Origin: Megamerina dolium
Taxonomy: Eukaryota; Arthropoda; Insecta; Diptera; Megamerinidae
DNA: 64,000 bases
NCBI GenBank assembly: GCA_963854835.1
Contig: OY978528.1
Coordinates: 36,352,769-36,416,768 of the forward strand
Reading direction: 5' to 3'
A model generated the notes under the pieces. That model had not been told where the DNA came from. It did not search any database and saw only the letters and a program-made list of their open reading frames with translations. Positions 58,490-64,000 of the stretch are shown piece by piece. Each line of letters opens with the position of its first letter. The first letter of the stretch is position 1. Position numbers and translations under genes: made by a program.

Positions 58490-61400
58490 AGGTTTCATTT
58501 ATTCAAGTTTTACATGTTGTTTTGTCAATGATTTGAAATCTTTCTATAATAATTATATATATTAGAGTCAAATAATTCTTATTAACGTTTTGAAAAATGC
58601 AAAATATTTGTCAGTCGTATTTAAAATTATTCATGTTGAGTGCTTCTCTGCACTTTGTTTATGAATACATGTTGCTATAGTTAGTACTGTTCATTAGTTA
58701 CAAATGTATACTTGTTGCTTTTTATGGTATGTATGTTGATTTCAAATTACTGTATATTTGAAAACTTCTTGTTTGTGTTTTTGAAAAATGAAAGACATTT
58801 TTAGATTATAGAATGCAAAAAATGAAAAATTGTTTCTAACAAATATGTATCTTCAGAATTTTAATTGTTAATTTGTTTTTGAAGGATGCAATAAGAAATA
58901 AAGATGTTTGTAAAACCCTTATAAAGCAATATCTATTCACGAGTTTCAAGGATATATATTTCACACGCTTAGATCCATTACTATATAACGAAAATGATGC
59001 TGCAGTCAATTCAATTGAACTAATTGGACACAAAACTAAAGAGAAAAATGCTTCAATTCGGCCTACGAAAAAACTTGTCTGAACTTCTCTTCCTGCGTAC
59101 TTTTTATATTAACCGACTTGGAATGACGAAACATTTGTGAGACTGAAAGCTTCACCACACAATACTTTCAGAAGTTTGTTCGCAAAAAATCTTTAGTAGT
59201 CTTTATATGTATTGTCAAAAGCCTGAAACTATTCTGAAAACATATTCTGAATGAATTTTTGCACTGTAAATATTGATTAGAATTTAAATTGAAAGATAAT
59301 AAATTTTAATTATTGTTTCCTTTTAGTTCTGCATATATTTTATATATGTATACATGCTCGTCGCGAATTGCCGTCACACTTGGTAATGTTCATATAAATA
59401 CTACGTACCTATACATTTAAAACGAATGCATAGATACAATGTTTTCTTATTCAAATGCATTCTTGTCATTTTTAATAATTTATATCATTTTAATCAAACT
59501 TGTACGTAATAGCAAACATAATGCCTTTTTTTTTGTGTAAATAATTTTGCATTTAGTAATTTTTTGCCCATGCTTCAACACATTGACACACACTACGCAT
59601 ACTCGTAACTTTGTGCGTATCTTGATCATTTAACACCATTCATACTATAAATGATATTACATCAGTGACATACATGCATAATTTTTCAAATTCAATAACA
59701 AGCTTGTCTCTTTTCATTATTAGTATTCTTTTTTTATTTACTTATATTTTTTAAACTAGTCAACTTAGCTCAAGTTTTACGCATATGCATTATATACATG
59801 TATTAATTAATTCAAACGCCCCATTTTGAATACAAAAAAAAATATTGAAAAAAAAAAATTCCACAAATAGTGGATTCAATTTTCAAATTTTCTTGTATAA
59901 ATTCCCACGATCAGTGAACTTGAATGCGAACGCTTATATGTAAAGTCAAGAAATTAAAACAACAACAATTGAACAAGAAAATGTTCAAAAATAAATTAAA
60001 TATTTATGAATATTGAAATTTAACAAGTTAGTTAGTTGTGCATGTGCATACATACATATCTACAAGTTTGCTGTTGTAAACGATATCAAACAATAAAATG
60101 GAGTAATAAAAAACATGTTGACGTAGCGATGGCGTCATGGTAAAAAGCTGATTGTTGCTGCTTGCCATTATGATTTATATATACAACTACGTCTATGTGT
60201 ACGTGTAAGGCTGCAATGATTATTGTATGAGATATTACGTTATATAGTAATTTGTTCGTACCTAGTATATATGTAAATATCAAGGATCCATAAAATTTTA
60301 AATATCGATTAGAAGTATTCTATGCACTACACCCAAAAACACAAGGGACCACTCAGTTCGTTCTTCCAATTGTAACTCTCACAAGCAGAGGTAAAGGAGA
60401 TATGGAAATTATATACTATCGATAGGAGCAAAATCTGAGCATAGTAAATTATAAAGTGATAAAGCAAAAATCAGCAAAATTGTATGAAAACCAAGCCTAC
60501 CTTCCATACAAAAGTATTGTTGAGTATGTGGTTTTACACTTTGCGCGCGAAAATATATAACTACGAAGTATATCTGACTTGGTAGAAAATCGGTAGAATA
60601 AAATAGAAATCTACCTTCCTACACAATCATTCTATATAGCCAATATCGTCATTTGCTATTGAAGAAATTGCTTCATATATTCTACGAATTAATTTGTACT
60701 CAGTGAAAATAATATTACTTTAATAATTCCAGCTCGAAATGATCGAAACGAATAAGAGAGGCACATAAAATCACAAATGTGTACTCCGTACATATATGAC
60801 CATGGAATGATCACTGATAGACAAACAGCCAAATAGACATCGAAATAGACAATTTATTGCTTTTTTAATACTACTGCTGGTGTTGCTTGTGCTACAATAT
60901 TCAAGTATACTAGTATATGATACTAGCAAATTGGTTAACTATCACATTTAAGTTTATGTTTGATAGTTTAGGAAATGTGTGTGCTGTGATGGTGCTGTGT
61001 TGATCACTAAATTGGCTATAGATAGAGACACATAATATACAATTAATACAAGTTATGCATTTAAATGAGAAATTATCAATAACCAATTGATAATTATCAA
61101 TTATAATCATAAATATCATCAAAATTGTTATTTACTGATAATGATGATCTCCATAGTTGTCTCAATAGGAATATAAGAAAATAATGTCATTAAATAAAAA
61201 AGTTGAATTATTATTCAATGCAATGCACGTACATGAGGCTTTCATGAGGAATTGAATTGTAAGATTAAATAAATTGCAATTAAATGCAAGAAAAGGACTA
61301 CTTGAATAATTGGGTCATTGTTGATTAAATATAATATAAAAAATTTTAATGAAAAATAAAAAAAAAAAATTAATCAGGCCCGCACATAATAAAGCCATAA

Positions 61401-63102
61401 ACACACATGGCTTGGTACATATTTTTGTGTATATCGAATTTCTCTAGAAACAAAAATAAAATAATTATTATTGTTGCTCCATTATTATTATTATTTCAAT
61501 ATAAACTTGGGTGTTATAAAAAACAAAACAAAAAAAAAACCAGCCGACCCGTTATTGAGCATTAAGATGTTGTATTGCGTGTACGAATATGTTTTAAATC
61601 AAAAATCGTGTTGGAATTTTGATTGGATCATAAACTGTCATTGTATCTCAACGCTTAAAGTAGCTCTCAACCAAAACAAAAAACAATGATAATTTTCTGG
61701 GTTATTCGTTATATTGTATCTGTATATGTGTATGACTTTTTCTTCTTCTCTCTTAATATTAAATGTTATATTGTCTGCTTATATTTCTTTTGAACAACCA
61801 CAAAGCATGAAAAAAAAACAAACAAACAAAACAAAAACTATTGCAAATATAATGAAATAAAATTGAATCGTAAACTTTTGACGCTTATGAATCAACAACG
61901 ACTATGACAAAGTTGACAACGCTACTCCGATGACGATTGACCAAAAACACCGGCGACGGTGGCGGCAACGGCAATAAAATTTCGGAATTTTTCGCAATAA
62001 TAGTGTCTTTTTTGTTCTTTTTTTTTGGTCTTTTGAGTGCATTTTTATTAGGCGCTTTCAAATATATATACATACATATGTCTATAAATAGATCCAGTAA
62101 TTTTTTTTGTTTGTTTTGGTTTTACATAAATCCATTTTAATTGATATACGTACTTACAAGAATATGGGCTATTTTTCCTAATAGTGTCTCTATGGATTCC
62201 AATAAAGCGTATAGCTTTATAGATTGCGAAAATTAAATAAAATACTTTCTCTATCGATATAGTAAATATTGGGTAATTTGAAAAGTACCCACAGTTTTTT
62301 GTTACTAAATATTGTTGATGCCCATATATCGGGCAAAACTAACCTGATTAATTAAACTTTAGTTTTACTATAGAATCTGCTGGGCATAAAACTATAAATA
62401 TATTTTAATTCAACAATTAATTAGACCGGCTCGTAAAGTAACCTGACACGTATATATGGAAAATAGGATATTGACCAGAACCATCTAGGTAAACAAAGTT
62501 GAAAGATATTATACAGTTAATTATTATGATCATTTAGAAAATTGTTTCAGATGTTGTTCGGATGTTGGTAGTACAAGCCACAAAATTGAATGACCTAAGA
62601 AACGAACTTAATATATAATAAATTTTTAGTGTGATTTTCATCCTACATATATCGTTGTGTCGATTTTTAGTGGTGGTGGTCATTTATACATACAAATGAA
62701 GAGATAAGTGTCATTGCCACACGATTCCGTCCATTTATAATCAAAATTTCGGCCTGATAGGATCATAGTTTTCTTTTTTAACTCTACAAACTACATACGG
62801 ATGCATACTTTTGTATAGAGAGTAGGTGCGGTTTCCATCCCAAAATGTTGATTTTTGAAAATAATGCTTGCTTGTTGATGAAAACTAATCTTGAGCGCTT
62901 AGTTTCAGTCATACAAGTTAATATACAGTAAATATACCACCTAAAACATACTTTTATATTGAAGATGGTTCTGGTTTTCAAATGATATTACCCATTCCTA
63001 GATTAGTTTAATTATAAATAAACAACAATCAAATGTACAGATATCAGGAAAAGCTAATCTTATATTTTAAATTTCAGCCCTATAACTTAATATTTTCTTA
63101 TG
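58490..63102 (-). other. KLF intron, no gene seen
   Basis: AT-rich, with A-runs near 59840-59860 and 61360-61370 and small AT palindromes near 61080-61105. No coding sequence or known repeat recognised; no KLF first-finger exon could be found here. Confidence 0.5.
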
Positions 63103-63104
63103 TA

Positions 63105-64000
63105 AAGGGTTATCCATTTTGCGGTTTCAAAAGTAAATGTAAATAAAACACATATAAAATATCTTTTATCATGATATTTCTTTTTTATTATAAAGCTTGA
63201 ACGTTGACATTATGTGTAAAATACTACATCATTTAAATGACCACCACGCGAATTGTTGCAAGCATCGATTCTTTTGAGGTAATTTTCGACCACTTTTTGA
63301 CACATATTGGGCGGTATCTCAGCCATAACGTGACGAATGTTGGTTTTTAGGTGCTCAAGAGTTAAAGGTTTATCTGCATAAACACGGTCTTTCGCGTAGC
63401 CCCACAAAAAAAAGTCAAGCGGTGTCAAATCGCATGATCTTGGTGGCCACTTGATATCGCCACGACGAGAAATTACGCGGCCAGAAAATTTCTCTTGCAA
63501 TAAAGCCATATTCGCTCGAGTTGTGTGGCATGTGGCACCGTCTTGTTGAAACCACATATTCTCTAAGTCGTATTCTTCAATAGCAGGCAAAAAAAAGTCG
63601 GTTATCATATGACCATAATGCTCCGAATTGACGGTGACAGTCGTTCCATCGTCGTTTTCGAAGAAGTAAGGTCCAATCACACCTCCGGACCAAAGAGCGC
63701 ACCAAGCAGTGACTTTTTGTGGATGTAGTGGCCTCTCTTCAATTACTTGAGGATTCTCAGAACCCCAAATACGACAATTTTGTTTGTTAACATACCCACC
63801 GAGTGAGAAATGTGCTTCGTCGCTGAAGAAAATTTTGTTCGAAAAATCGCCGTCCACCGCCTGTTGTTCAAGCACCCATTCGACGTATCTACGACGTTGT
63901 GAATGGTCAGCTGGCTTCAGTTGTTGTGTGAGCTGGATTTTATATGGATGTAGGTGTAGATCCAAATGCAAAATACGCCATAATGTGCCGTAAGACAGTC
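63105..64000 (-). mobile_element. DD41D (rosa-type) mariner, copy 2, cut by the window end
   Basis: Left end AAGGGTTATCCATTTTGCGG next to TA at 63103-63104, the same terminal repeat as copy 1. It matches copy 1 at nearly every base to 64000. The other end lies outside the window. Confidence 0.94.
63210..64000 (-). CDS. DD41D mariner transposase, open through the visible part
   Basis: About 263 codons are visible, open from the window edge to TAA at 63210; by comparison with copy 1 the missing N-terminus is about 100 residues. Visible order: end of the helix-turn-helix region (LSYGTLWRILHLDLHLHPYK), linker (QRRRYVEWVLEQQAVDGDF), first catalytic Asp in FFSDEAHFSLGGYV, second in WFQQDGATCHTTRANMA and third in CDLTPLDFFLWGYAKDRVYA. 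Between the second and third Asp there are 41 residues, the DD41D signature of rosa-type mariners, first described from a tephritid fly. The three frameshifts of copy 1 are all absent. It may be functional, subject to the part outside the window. It lies in the presumed KLF intron in the same orientation as the gene. Confidence 0.92.
   Translation of the reverse strand, partial: LSYGTLWRILHLDLHLHPYKIQLTQQLKPADHSQRRRYVEWVLEQQAVDGDFSNKIFFSDEAHFSLGGYVNKQNCRIWGSENPQVIEERPLHPQKVTAWCALWSGGVIGPYFFENDDGTTVTVNSEHYGHMITDFFLPAIEEYDLENMWFQQDGATCHTTRANMALLQEKFSGRVISRRGDIKWPPRSCDLTPLDFFLWGYAKDRVYADKPLTLEHLKTNIRHVMAEIPPNMCQKVVENYLKRIDACNNSRGGHLNDVVFYT

Overview
The window is AT-rich, gene-poor DNA from an insect, most likely a fly of the acalyptrate (tephritid-like) kind. 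This rests on the mix of BEL/Pao, Jockey, RTE-like and LOA/I-like retrotransposons, on several mariner lineages including a DD41D (rosa-type) one, on fly-style GTT/CAA and TG microsatellites, and on one Kruppel-like-factor exon resembling the fly gene dar1. Species is inference. No prokaryotic feature, CRISPR array, rRNA or bona fide tRNA gene was seen.

Layout. 1-4507: unrecognised DNA with one tRNA-derived SINE (648-966, minus). 4508-16179: a nested retroelement block. A full-length Jockey-clade LINE (about 4516-16171, flanked by the 8-bp repeat ATCTATGG) carries a BEL/Pao LTR retrotransposon (4694 to about 11835) inside its ORF1. The BEL copy has LTRs identical over 311 bp but has lost the middle of its reverse transcriptase; the LINE is nearly intact except for the insertion and one frameshift in ORF2. 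18447-25105: a cluster of truncated retroposons: two pieces of one RTE-like family, a LOA/I-like 3' piece with its target-site duplication, and a SINE with a perfect 12-bp duplication. 26816-27290: a mariner relic. 27.3-36 kb: unrecognised DNA with several perfect hairpins. 36070-37377: a decayed DD41D mariner. 40475-41475: an internally deleted DD34D mariner that keeps a 201-codon ORF. 47-49 kb: a second LOA/I-like fragment and a third SINE.

The only host coding sequence recognised is 52213-52400 on the minus strand: the last coding exon of a Kruppel-like factor, with the second and third C2H2 fingers and a consensus splice acceptor. The first finger and the rest of the gene are not in the window, so everything from 52401 to 64000 is probably intron, more than 11.6 kb of it. 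It holds a DD34D mariner (52903-54121), a third RTE-like copy with a perfect 12-bp duplication (57257-58489), and a second DD41D mariner (from 63105) whose visible transposase frame is open to the window edge.

The genes do not form a pathway; the window is mostly a record of transposon insertion beside and inside one transcription-factor gene. I found no convincing undescribed biological system. The most informative signals are the nested Jockey/BEL structure, the SINE family, and the paired dead and open DD41D mariners.
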